Assembly: GCA_027475525.1 (NCBI GenBank)
Contig: JAMWFC010000049.1
Coordinates: 311,297-375,296 of the forward strand
Reading direction: 5' to 3'
DNA length: 64,000 bases
DNA from: Macrolepiota albuminosa
Lineage: Eukaryota; Basidiomycota; Agaricomycetes; Agaricales; Agaricaceae
Shown in pieces: positions 20,799 through 32,576 of this stretch (position 1 is its first letter; every line of letters begins with the position of its first letter). The notes under the pieces were generated by a model that was given only the letters and a program-made list of their open reading frames with translations, was not told where the DNA came from and ran no database searches. A program made the position numbers and the translations under genes.

Positions 20799-23522
20799 AT
20801 GCGGCGACTTATTTCCTCTTGGTTCTTACCATCATCGTCCTTGCCGACCCCGATTGACAACCAGTATGGCCTCTCCTCGACATCGTTCGCTGACCTCTTG
20901 GCCGCAGAATACCCTGCGATCCACTCATCGGAGCTTGTCCACCTCGATCATGCTGCGTCACCTCCACCACCTATATCGGCTATCACTGCGTTCGCCACAA
21001 AGCTCTCGACCAGCCTATATTTCAACCCTCACTCCCATGTCCCGACTCATCAAGAGGTCGATGACATGCGAAGCAGGGTGATGCATATCCTGTTTGGTCT
21101 GAATCAACGAGACCAAGAGGGCTGGGATATGGTATGGACAAGTGGGACCTCTGCATCCCTGAAACTTGTTGCAGAAAACTTCCTATGGTGTCCTAGGTCG
21201 AAGTATCGCTACTTGAAAGAGTCTCACACGAGTTTGGTCGGTGTTCGAGGATGCGCATTGGCAGGTGGGGCTGAAGTTGAGAGTCTTACTCTCGATGCCT
21301 TTCTTTCGCCGGTTTCTGTAGCAAGCGATTGTAACAGTCACGTCTTGCATGCTTATCCTGCACAATGTAATGTCACTGGATCGCGTCTAGGTCTACATCC
21401 TGCTCTCTCAATTGCCCGTGTCCCGAAGAAAGGAGAAGCCATGCATGCGGTCTTGCTAGATGCGGCCGCCTACCTTTCAACATCACCTCTCGATCTGAGC
21501 ACTGTGCCGTACAAAGATGCGCCCGATTTCATAGCGGGGAGCTTTTATAAAGTCTACGTATGTCTTGACAAACATGCTAAATAGATTTTACATATCAAAC
21601 AACAATGTACATTGCAGGGTCATCCAACCGGTCTTGGTTTTCTGCTCGTCAAACGCTCCTCGGCTCATCTTCTCGTGTCGCGTAAGGACACATACTTTGG
21701 CGGCGGTGCTATTGATGCCATATCTGTTTCTTCGCCCTATTGGACCCATCCACGTGGAAGCAAGGAAACTGGAACGTCTGTCGACCTTGTCCATGAACGA
21801 TTCGAGAATGGTACCGTACCTTATCTGAGTATCGTGGCTCTAGGATGTGCTATAGAATCACACCAGAAGCTCTTCACTCCGCCCCTGAATTCTACTCTTC
21901 TCGTCCCGAGCTCCTCTCTTCGTGCTGTGAGTCGTCACACACATTACCTTGCCGACCTCACACGTGCGCATATGGCGTCCCTAAAACATTGGGATAACAC
22001 TCCTCTTGTACGCATACACAAAGGGGAAGGTAGTGAGCTGTGGGAAGACGATGGTCCCACGATTGCTTTCACTCTTTATGCCCCGTCATCTTCTTCAAAT
22101 AGACCTCGATGCATTGGTCACAATCACCTCCTCAACTTAGCTACGGTAGCTAATATACAGCTTCGTACAGGGGGACTATGTAATACTGGCGTTCTGGCAC
22201 GTGTCAGTGGACTGAGCGATAGAGAGTTATTTGAACTTTGGGAGACTGGAAGGGTATGTGGGGACGCAGGTATGCGCTCTTCCTTACACTTCTAACGAGG
22301 TTCCAAAGCTAATTTCGTAATGTTTCAGTGGAGTTTGGGGGTGATACTCATGGCAAGTCCCTTGGACTTGCTCGAATATCATTCGGTGCATGCAGTCGCG
22401 TTCAAGATGTACACAAGTTCATCGATTTCCTCCAACGGTACTTTCTGGTGTCAAAAGAAGTAGTGGACCTCACCATCGAGCACTCATTTACTAGTGGAAG
22501 GGTTAAGGAAATGGGTCTGACCGACGTGTACCTAAAGAGTCTCGTCCGATGTACGTTACACTCCATTTGATGATTCCATTGTTGACAATGAGAATTCAGA
22601 TCCTATCAAATCCTGCGCTGGCGAGTCATTGATCTCAGCCCGCCTCACATCTTATGGTCTCCTACACGATCGTGAGTTTGCGATTGTCAACAGTGCAACT
22701 GGAAAGATTATGTCCCAAAAGCAATTTCCGCGCATGGTTCTCATGCGACCGTCTATCAGTGACGATAATTCGGTAATGTACGTCAATGCACCTGAAATGC
22801 CGGAGTTGGCTGTATCGCTTAAAGATACCGAGGAAAGAGATGAGGTCAAGACGTGTAGCAACTTCGCCGGGTCTCATCGGACATCTGTCGAGGCTGATGA
22901 GTGGGTGTCGAAGTTCCTCGCATTGCCATGCCAATTGCATCGCTTTCGCCAACCAAGTACATCCCCAACTTCATCTTGCTCACAGCATCCTGCCAGAACA
23001 CCTGCCTCATTGCCGCTTGCTCCCATACTATTCTCGAATGAGTCCCCATTTACACTAATATCCACGTCCTCAGTGGACGTCGTCAATACCTGGATCCGTT
23101 CCCCGTCTTCCCACTCAGACGCCAAAGCAACTACCATCCATCCATCCTGCTTCCGTGCGAACTTCACCCTCTCAACCCCAACAACCTCCGCACTTCCGCC
23201 TTTCCTCGAAGATATGTTAGCACATATACGGATAGGAAAACAGACATTTCAATTTCTCGCACGGTGCCGGAGATGTCTGATGATCTGTGTGGACCCCGAG
23301 ACCGGTGTGCGTATGCGTGAGCCCTTCTGTTGTTTAGCGAAGAACAGGAGGAATGGAAGGCAGAGGGTGGAGTTTGGAGTGCATTTGATGTGGAGACCTG
23401 AGCTGAGCTTAAAAGGTGAGGGGCTCGAGGAGAAGAATGGATCAGTGGGTGTGATGTCTCAAGATGACTCGACGGACGAAGGGGTGGTTAGGGTAGGGGA
23501 TAGGGTTGCGTGGACATTCTGA
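20799..23522 (+). CDS. HXB: Molybdenum cofactor sulfurase
   Basis: Transfers sulfur from L-cysteine to Moco and so activates XDH and aldehyde-oxidase-type enzymes. The start ATG at 20799 gives MRRLISSWFLP. The NifS-like PLP domain covers roughly the first 500 residues: VHLDHAASPPPP, TSGTSASLKLVAENF, and the PLP lysine in SFYKVYGHPTGLG across an intron at about 21556-21628. The cysteine region reads LRTGGLCNTGVLARVSG. The C-terminal MOSC domain follows (LTSYGLLHDREFAIVN, ATGKIMSQKQFPRM) and ends CVDPETGVR...DRVAWTF. About four introns. Family proteins have the same N-PLP/C-MOSC fusion. The symbol follows Aspergillus hxB; animal homologues are called MOCOS. Its place next to XDH fits its role. 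Confidence 0.92.
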
Positions 23523-24197
23523 AGGACTAATGTCGTGTAATATTTAGGAGAACCTGAGTGCTTGCCATTTGTGATTGTTCAGACCACTAGGCCTCCAGCG
23601 CCGCAGCGCCGACGAGGTTTGTGTGGATATCACCAGAGAAAATCATGATAGCATGGGTTTCAATGAATCTCCTTTTAATTTGCATCTTATCTCCGCTCTA
23701 ACGCATTCTGTCTTGTATAGCTCTTTATCCAGTTTGACTCAGGGTGAAGTAGAGTTCGAGTAGGGGCTGTTTATACCGTCCCTTCCCATGTACCAACAGG
23801 GGTAAGTGGCTTTTTCCTGGGTGCCGACGACGACAAAGGGAGAATACGCGCATCCACTGATAATCACAAATCGCTCGGCAGGGAGAAGTGAGCCGTTCTC
23901 GTGAATCAGCGAATGAGGGAAATGTTTGGATGAGATACACCATAAAACCGACTGTTCGACTGAATAGGATTCTAGTCATACAATTTATGGCGGTGTGTGA
24001 AAAAAATCGGACTCTACTGTACTAGTCTTGCCTCCAAAAACACCATGTTTCTGTTTCAATCCTCGGTTCTCATTTAAGTTCGAATAGCGAGCCCCAAATG
24101 TTGAAAGCATTCGGCAAGATCAACTTCAGATGCTTGATGATAATAAGGATTCCTAGTTACTAGCCAGTTTACAGGTGGCAGTCGTTATGATATCGAT
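23523..24197. other. Intergenic, convergent ends of sulfurase and permease
   Basis: 675 bp between two 3' ends. No gene recognised. Confidence 0.45.
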
Positions 24198-26579
24198 TCA
24201 ACATGCATTGGTAATATCAACTGCTGTAGTACTCCCCTTTTGGACCTCTTCCGAACAGCGTGTGCTGGTATGTTCAGAAACCGGACTAATGTTCGGCACG
24301 GGTCCCGTGAACCAGTTTACGCCGCCATACTTCGGGAAATAGTACCATATTATGGAGAGTAGCATAGTACCCCCCATGACGACAACGACATAGTTCATGC
24401 CTTCAGCATCCGTCTTTGGAGCCATAGGGAACAAGAAAATAACAGACATGAATGCCATGAAAATGAGAGCGGCTGTCGTCACCGGGAGGCTCTATTCAAA
24501 AAGCTGTGATCAGGTCGTGTATGCACTAGGAATTTCGAAGAGCACGTACGAATCTGCCAAGGTCGAATGGCCCGGGTTTAAAATCATTTTCACCCAGGAA
24601 ACGTACAGCAATCGGGATTGAGTACGCGATGTAATTGCCAACGATTGACAGGGCAAATACGGCGTTAATAGCTTGGTCTCCAGCGAATGCGAGACATCCC
24701 ATCAAAAGTGCCATGGCGCCGTCGAACAGAACTGCATTGACTGGTGTTCCTGTAATTCTGTTCATGCGGTAGATCCAAGAGGAGAAAGGGAGACCTGGGA
24801 GCGAAGAACTGCATTGACTGGTGTTCCTGTAATTCTGTTCATGCGGTAGATCCAAGAGGAGAAAGGGAGACCTGGGAGCGAAGTCCACTAAATGATCAAT
24901 CCTCCCCTTGAGCTTAAGTGACGTACCTGAATCCCGGCCGAATGCAAAGATTTGCCGGCTGGCAGCAAGCAACTAGATCCATAGTGTGAGGTGATTGTTA
25001 TGAATTTGAAGGCTCAACAAGGTTAACGCACCATACTCGAGCCCATCATGAACCTATATGATTGAAGAGCATGAGATGATCAACCGTAGATCCTCAAGTA
25101 CGTACTGCGTGATTACCACGATTGCCCAGATAATAAGCGTGCCCTTTTGCCCAAAGCTTTGGAAGAATATCTGTGCCATGGGCTGATCACTATCGTTCAA
25201 TGCCTGAAGATCAGTCCCCATGCAAAACGCTAGTGATATATTGATGGCTTTGTTTCAACGAACGTCAGTAGTTAGAAGCAGGCCAGATGAGTAGTACGAC
25301 GTACCGAAGCCAACAACACCTCCAATGGCCACAGCCATGGTCATTCCCCAAGGCACTGCAGTGGCTGCATTGGACGCTTCCTCACTAATGTTAACACTCG
25401 AGGCGAAGGAACCTTTATGGTAGATACATTAACTTTATTTCGACTGTAATGAGAAGTTAGTCCTACAGATTGTCCACAACGGTGTATTGAAGCTCAGGAT
25501 GAAAGCGAACCCATCTGGCCAATCACTGACTGGAAAAAAATTGAATGAATCGACGATACCGTATAACCAACCACCCTTACGATTTTTAAGGTCCCACAAT
25601 GCAAATTTCGCTGTGTTCCTGAACTCGAGAGGTGTAGCTGCGGGCAATGCAATAATTATGGCTAGACAGAGTCTGCATGTGTTTGAACATAGCGTGAATG
25701 TTCAGAAGAGTGGTACATACAAGAGATTGAGTATAACATATACTCTCTGTAACCGCGCGAGGATAGCTGTCCCAAGAGAACAAAGGGCAATATGAGCAAA
25801 AATTAAAAGGGCATAAACAGCACTGTAAGTTCCGCTCTGTATCAATGGGACCGGCCACGATGTTCTATGAGTGCAGTGCGTACTAAGTCTGCGCTGAAGT
25901 GGGTTCAAATGTCTCATTTGACCCAATGGTAGCTGCTGCCATTATTTGTACTGCGCATCCCCAGTCTATTGAGGAAAATGCAGAGATAGAACCCAAGGCG
26001 TATGCATCTGGGGATAGGTCAGTATAGAACGTCAAATAGTAAAACAGTATCATTACATCCTACGATCCAGCAAAGGAATGCCTTCCACTTGGGCGATGCT
26101 AGACTGTATGTCCAAAAGTACAACTAGCATCACTGTGAGTAACGAGTTTGGTATGCAAAACAATGCGAGTACCCCTCCTGAAGTAGGTGCTGCTGACCCC
26201 AATTCAGCCAGAGCCAGTGCAACAGCCAGGATAAAAACGCTGGCAACGGCCCACTATGTCAGGGGACAGTAGTCAGTCCAATTTCTCAAGATGATAATGG
26301 ACTTTTGAAGAGGCTGCTTACCCCCCAGACCATAGCAGGTCCACCGCCATAGGCCATTGTATAAAACAGAACAGAGGCAATAGAAGGCACCAATCCAATG
26401 ATTGAAAAAGCGACACCGAACACCTAATAACGAGATCTGTATACCTCAGCTGGCAAAGGACTTGTTATTACACGCACCTCAAGCGGTGTGAACTCTCGTT
26501 TAAATTCTTGCTTGTACCCGAGAGATGCAAGTAACTCCTCATCAGTGGGTTTATTCCCCGACAAATTGTTGACAATCAT
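24198..26579 (-). CDS. APC-superfamily amino-acid permease (GABA/choline-type)
   Basis: A plasma-membrane or vacuolar carrier of about 12 membrane segments. The ATG at 26579 gives MIVNNLSGNKPTDEELL, then the family start LGYKQEFKREFTPLEVFG and FSIIGLVPSIASVLFYTMAYGG. Later segments include RQIFAFGRDSG-LPFSSWIYRMN (the APC loop after TM8) and NAVFALSIVGNYIAYSIP. The C-terminal end is GGTMLLSIIWYYFPKYGGVNWFTGP, stop 24198. The order matches fungal Uga4/Hnm1-like permeases; the substrate is not decidable. About ten introns. A perfect 77-bp tandem duplication (24728-24883) covers a splice acceptor: use of the acceptor in the far copy restores DSG-LPFSSW, so the gene is probably intact and the duplication an assembly error. 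Confidence 0.85.
24728..24883. repeat. 77-bp perfect tandem duplication in the permease gene
   Basis: 79 matching bases (24728-24806 and 24805-24883), period 77. It duplicates an intron end and exon start. Confidence 0.95.
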
Positions 26580-28260
26580 AAGTTAGATCTGGTCGTGGTA
26601 ATGGGGCCAGTAGGTTGATCACTAATGAAGCGTATTTGAACCCCCGGCATTGTGTACATTGACGTTTTTTATCCAATTCTGATGGAGATAAGAAGACTTC
26701 TATCGCGCGAACTTTTTTCCTCAAAGTACCAGAATAGTAAGAAGGAGCCCAGCGATATAGGACAAGAGGCGGCAGTGCAGACAAGTCATGTTCAGATTCC
26801 TCGGTACTAGTTCATGACGAGAGCTTTGTCGAAACAGTACATTGCGCGGAACATCTTAGTGGGAGGAGCTTGGAGCAATGAAGATTGGTTTTGTCCACAG
26901 CGCGTTGAAAGATTGCAGGCGGAAACCGAATCTAAAAAAACATCCTTTCCTTCCAGCGGTCAAGCGGTCAAGGTCAAAGCTGGAACTCCGCGTGTGAATC
27001 ATCAGCTGACCGATAGAGTACATATGGACTAGTTTCCATTAGATCTGACCACAGGTCACTCTTACTGCTCCATCAGAAGGTATATAAATGATAACGTTAT
27101 GCAAGGCCATATGCACTAGTGGGTAGGTACGCGCATGCTGCGCCATCATACAAAATCAGATGTCTAAAGCTTGTTATCTGGATGTTTAGCGAGGAAGGCC
27201 TGGATCCTGGGAAGCTGCATGATACGCATGAATGTGCTGATGTGTCTCTGATTGATTTGTGTCATAGATGTAAGAGAGTGTGTTCTTTGGAGTAAGGAGG
27301 GTGATTTTTTTCATTGTGGGCTTGCAGAACAACCTAATATTGGGGGAAAACTATAATATATTCATAAATCCACTGCGTTGACGCGTTCCTCACTAATTGG
27401 CAGGGCGATGCAGGAAACTTTGAAATCTTCACGAAGACGCCGCGTAGACACGCTTCTTAATTGGCTTAGTCGACACATTGTTACCTTGCTGATTTGGAGT
27501 TACCCGGAAGCAAACCAAGTCGTGGATACATGTATTATCTTAGATATGGAGGTATGTTTCGTGCAGAATCTTGACTAAAGTCCTTGATCTTTCCAAGTCA
27601 CTGATTTACACACATTTTGCGGTCATTTTGAGACATTGAAGCCCTAACTCAAAATTCTGCATTCGGATTATTTTTCTCCATAAGATAGAAGTGAGTTTCG
27701 AAGCTGTGGAGTTTGGGTCCATCGTACCATGCCAAAAGTCGAGTTTAAACTAGCAGGCATGGCCAGTGCCCACTAGTAATGGCTCGTTTACTTGCTCCTC
27801 ACATGCTCTCGCATGCCGTGGAGCCTGTGTGACCCGAGGCTCAGGGACTAGACTATCTTTCGCACATTGTTCATCTGATTCTCGTCAGGCGTAAGCTTAA
27901 AATATTGAACAAATCGTAGTTGACGTCCACTTTTAAAGCACTGTTCACGAGTTATCGAGAGGATCGGTGAAGCACTGACCTCGATACTACTTGTTCCCAC
28001 AACTCCTTTGATGGCTTGCTATACAACGCTCGAGGCATAAATTTCAACGGCTTTGGTCTATCAGTTACAGTCCCAGCAATCGACCTTTCCGCATGACAAC
28101 ACCGCTTGATGTCGATTTGTTAATTTATGACCTATCGTTCATGTTGTGATACGACGCAGAAGTTTCGAGACTTGCGACGAGCGATCTTGTTCGTTATGCA
28201 CAAGAGTTCTTTCCAAGTTACGATATATACACCTCTTGAGATTTCCTATCTCTGGCCAAC
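26580..28260. other. No gene recognised
   Basis: About 1.7 kb, including the permease promoter (left) and the 3' region of the Cys-rich gene (right). Short frames (for example 26814-27032 and 27378-27578) lack any recognisable feature. No tRNA was seen. Confidence 0.4.
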
Positions 28261-28919
28261 CTACATATTCGACAAGACGAAAAGTGCCGATACGCCCAGA
28301 AGAACAGCAGATCCAATGGCTACTACAACACCACCTACAGGAAGAACAGCGTCGAACGGCCCGTCCCAGGTAGATGGAAGTGTCAGAGCCGTCTGCGAAG
28401 CATTAAGAGTAGTCGTATTTTCGCAGGCTGTTGCATAACCTGATGCGCACAGTCAATGTCAACCATCATCAGTATTCTGCAGAGGTAACCATCCAACGCA
28501 CCATTCAGCACAGCCTGTGATCCGACCCGGAAATCCGCCTTCTGGTTCAGCTCAATAAGCTGAGTAAACAGGCACTGCTCGCAGTCACGAAGGTGGGCAA
28601 CTGTCGTAGAATCGCAGAAACAGTTGAGGTCATCATTGCAGTTATGAAGCGTCGAATTTGCAAGAGAGCAATTACACTGAAGACCATTAGACCTTTATGA
28701 CGAGGACGACAGCGAAAGAACGCACACCAGCTGTGACCGCGCTATCTGGAAAGCTGAGAATCTGTGATGCGAAAAGGACCATATTGGTGCTGACGGAGAC
28801 ATTGAAGACGGCCAGGACTAGCAGACGTGGGAATCGGTGTATGGTCGGCCATCGATAAGAGCTCACTGACCTCGACTTGCGAGCACAATAGAAAAAAGAA
28901 GAGATGCAAAGGAGAACAT
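28261..28919 (-). CDS. Small Cys-rich secreted protein with C-terminal membrane anchor
   Basis: Assembled from four exons too short to stand out alone. The ATG at 28919 gives the signal sequence MFSFASLLFSIVLASR. An intron with donor GTCAGT leads to VLAVFNVSVSTN. A 47-nt intron joins AVTAG to CNCSLANSTLHNC. The cysteine core continues NDDLNCFCDSTTVAHLRDCEQCLF. A third intron joins ALDG to YATACENTTTLNASQ. The tail PFDAVLPVGG precedes a final hydrophobic segment (VVVAIGSAVLLGVSALFVL) ending SNM, typical of a GPI signal or single anchor. Reading frames match at all three joins. N-glycosylation sites are visible (NVS, NCS, NST, NTT, NAS). Known fungal proteins of this shape are cell-surface proteins of unknown function. 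It is divergent from the SAP-type gene. Confidence 0.65.
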
Positions 28920-29098
28920 GTTGCAGGCAAAGAAAGGAATAAAAGCCTGCCAGAGGCGAAAGAATCAATGCGGAAGAGAGAAACGTACCAAGTAGCGACG
29001 GTGGCGGTTGCCACTGATTGGTGTGGTCACGTGTGAGACGCGTAAACAGAGGAAAACACTGGATGCGTTCGTTTATTGCTCGTTTGACTTGGACCATC

Positions 29099-30401
29099 AT
29101 GGCCGCCCCAGTGTTCGCCGGCGCTCTCATGCCCAAGAAGAAGCAGGAACTTCAGGAGATCGCTGTCGCACTCAAGGTCAACGATGGCGGCACCAAAGAC
29201 GATCTCATGAACAGGATCAAACGCCATCTCGAAGTCAATCCTGATCTGGAGGAGGATCCTTCTTTCTCCGGACTTTTTGGAAATCGCCGCAAGCGAAGCG
29301 TGCAGCCTCAGCCTGCTGTCGTTCAGTATGCTCATATCTTGATCTCTCCTTACTACAGCTTATCTGCCATAGAGCACAGGCAAAGCCTCACTCTAGGGGT
29401 CGACGCGTGGTTCCTCTTGATCCTGTACGCGAATCTACTCCTATCAACGACTTGCGTGACGTTTCCATGTTCTTGAAGAATCCGGTGTCGCCACTCCATG
29501 AGACACCCGAACACTCACCACAACGGGCTGTTGCTATCACGCCCAGCAGTCTACCTCCGCTTCCTCCAAGCTCTGTGAAAAGCATAGTACAGCGTCTATC
29601 CGCAGCACCAAATGTTGATGCGCTCACGACGAAGATCAAGGAGACCGAGTTGCTGCAGAATAGTGTTGAGCTGTTGGAGCAGTTCCGTGGGGTGCGTGCC
29701 GTGGTCCTGTGGTTACTTCTGTACTGAGACATTACTACAGTTCCTCTCTAATTCGAGGAACGTGTGGTCTGCCACAGCCGTCATCGAATATTTTTATATA
29801 ATGTACACTGTGATACCCTGGAAAACTGGCAAAGTAAGTTAACTCTGACTCTTTAAGGCTCCTGTCTCCTGACACTTGCCAGGTCCCCCTCTTTCAAATG
29901 CAAGATACGACCATCGCTCTTCCTTATTCCTACCCACCGTTGAGCACATTCCAGACGTACGCCTTTTGGATGGTCATTGTTCATTGGGCCCTCCCGACCG
30001 TCATCCTTCCTGCCATCGCGGGTAGTCTCATTTCTTTCACCCCAAAGGCTGTGCCTCAATCCAAAACGACTGGTCATTCTCAAGTCGTGACTCCCTTTGA
30101 TCCATTGACAGCGGCAATTATTCGCCTCGCAGTTCAAGTCAACTATCCCTATGTCTCAATCCCTGTTCAAGGCGTTGACGTCCTTGGCTGGAACTGGCGT
30201 GTTTGGAATGCGGTTGTCGGGCTTCTATTTGCTTTTTCAGAGAAGCTAGGAGATTCTCCCCAAACCACCGCTGAAATTATTCAGACCGAAAGGCAAAAGG
30301 AGAGGCTCCAATTAGAAGGCTCTGCATCCACTCCGGCAAGCCCATCTACCCGGCGCAAAGCAATAGCGCCTTCCAGTGAACTCGCTGATGAAGTGGATTA
30401 A
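29099..30401 (+). CDS. SAP/HeH-type protein with C-terminal membrane segments
   Basis: ATG at 29099. Residues 8-50 (AGALMPKKKQELQEIAVALKV..GTKDDLMNRIKRHLE) form a SAP or helix-extension-helix motif. Exon 2 (about 29399-29695) codes a Pro/Ser-rich linker and a helical SVKSIVQRLSAAPNVDALTTKIKE. Exon 3 (about 29741-29833) and exon 4 bring hydrophobic segments: AVIEYFYIMYTVIPW, AFWMVIVHWALPTVILPAIAG and WRVWNAVVGLLFAFSE. The tail is charged. An N-terminal HeH fold on a multi-pass membrane protein recalls inner-nuclear-membrane proteins of the Heh1/Src1 type, but I see no MSC domain, so this is only an analogy. Splice joins Q|GRRVVP and WKTGK|VPLFQ are in frame. Confidence 0.7.
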
Positions 30402-30654
30402 TGCGAGTGGATTGATGCGTGATGTAGATCGTGATCTATTTATTATGTTTATTGGCTTTCCTTCCCGTTCGTCGTCGTATTAACTCATGATCTAATGACT
30501 GCTCTATCTGATTTTTTTCTCTGTATTACCTTGTGTACTACAACTACCAAGCGCTGTTTGTATTTACTTTCCCATCTTCTATCCACGGATTTCAAACTTC
30601 ATATTTACCAGCTTGATGTTAGCGTTCCTTGAATATACTTTGTTCTATACCTCC

Positions 30655-32478
30655 ATGTCTACCAATGAGTCACTCGCACAGAGCTCGTTTCGTTCTGCAT
30701 CCTCACTCATGGGTCTTCAGCTCTTCTCGCGCCTATTCACGTTCGTGCTGAATCAGGTCATGGTTCGTATTGCCCCGCCTCAGGCATACGGAATTGCCGC
30801 AATCCAATTTGAGCTCCTCCTGAGCACTATCCTCTTCCTCAGCCGCGAGGGCGTGCGGAACACCCTCTTGCGCGCGAAGAACATGAGTCCTGCAATGCGG
30901 AACATGTCCGTACTACCTGTGCTCCTGGGGTTCCCCGTAGCGCTCGTGACGGCATACACGTATGCAAAATTCGCCGGAAGCGAGGTCCGGGCGCAAGAGC
31001 ACTTTGGTGTGTCGATTGGTATGTATGCGTTAGCCGCGCTGCTGGAGCTCATGAGCGAGCCGATGCACAACCTGTGAGGGGCCATTGATGTCGTGTTCTG
31101 TGAAGATGGTATCCTGACCGGGAGTGCAGCGCCATGGCGGAGCTCATGACGGGGATACGTGTTAGGGCAGAGGGGCTGGGTATCACGAGTAAGACGGTTG
31201 TAACGTTCTTGGTGCTAATTTATGATCACAGGAGTGGAGGGGATGGTGCATTGGCGTTGATTGCTTTCGCGGGCGGGCAGCTTGCGTATGGCGCGACGGT
31301 GCTTGGGACTTATTTGGCGGCGTATGGGGTGGATAGTTGGTGGCCCAGGAGACTTTGTATCGAGTACGTGTTATTTCCATTATGTGTTGGAACCACATTC
31401 ATTTCAGGGCAGCCATAAGCCAACCCATTTCTTCGACCCAGGACTTCTTCGTCTCTCGATGACCATGACCTCTCAGTCCCTGGTCAAACACTTCTTGACC
31501 GAGGGAGACAAGCTTATATTGTCGTATTTTAGTCCTTTGCAGGACCAGGGAGGATACGCTGTGGCTGTGAACTATGGTCAACCTCTCCATATTGTTCAAT
31601 TCTGTACATATTTAACTTCTGAAAACAGGTTCCCTCGTCGCACGCATTGTATTCCAGCCAATTGAAGAAGCATTTCGCGGGTTCTTCTCAAAAGTTCTGG
31701 GTAACGTCACGACCAACATTGGGTCTAAGACAGAGAATGACGCTGCATTGCAACAGGCGTCCACGGCACTCATTTCTCTTCTATCTGTGCAAGCCGCATT
31801 TTCCCTCATCCTCATCGTATTCGGGACAGCATATCTTCCATTTTTATTGCAGATTTTGCTTCCTCGACAATACCTCGCGACTAGCGCGCCACAGGTTCTC
31901 TCTGCTTGGGTGTGGTACATACCCGTGCTTGCATTCAATGGTGGGCTTGAGGCATTTTTGTCGAGTGTGGCCACGCCTCAGGATCTCAACAAACAAAGCC
32001 GGTGACTGCGCCCTCATCTGTCGCTCTTTTCGAGAATTTACTGAATGTGCGACCCAGGTGGATGGCCGTCTTTTCCATAGTTTACATCGTTGCAGCGGTG
32101 TCTTTTTTCAACTTGCGATTGGGCGACGCGTCCCTAGTATACGCCAACATCCTAAACCTTTCTGTGCGCATTGTATATACAGGAACATTCATCACGTCTT
32201 TCTTCGCGCGCTGTGGTGCTCGACGACTCCTTGACTGGAGAGCTGTTATGCCAAAAACACAGGTTCTTTTCTGTGTCGCGGTCTCTGCTGTCCAAATTCT
32301 TTGTAGTGCGATATTCCTCAGGGTCGAAGCTTCTGGACCAAAAGAGGGTTTTACGCGGGGAGTTTTATTGCATATCATGATTGGCGGGTTGCTGGGAGCG
32401 GCAAATCTACTAACGTGGTGGAGATACTCAGGTCGTTACATGTCACTGCCGAAGGCGAATCGTCCCAAAACACAGTAA
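30655..32478 (+). CDS. RFT1: RFT1, ER oligosaccharide-lipid protein
   Basis: Needed in the ER membrane for N-glycosylation with Man5GlcNAc2-PP-dolichol; long called the flippase, though this role is disputed. The ATG at 30655 opens MSTNESLAQSSFRSASSLMG, then the family signature LQLFSRLFTFVLNQVMVRI, PQAYGIAAIQFELLLSTILFLSREG and RNTLLRAK. Later exons hold GALALIAFAGGQLAYGA, an exon around 31430-31580 with HFLTEGDKLILS, FRGFFSKVLG, and ending helices up to LTWWRYSGRYM. About ten membrane segments in total, as in the family. Four or more introns of normal size. It is the downstream neighbour, on the same strand, of the SAP-type gene. Confidence 0.93.
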
Positions 32479-32576
32479 CAGGTTTAATATTCCCCAGTGA
32501 CAGGTGTTCTAAATTGTATTAGACATTAATATATAAAGTTGTGTAATAACTCTAACATCCTCATCTATCACCAGCT

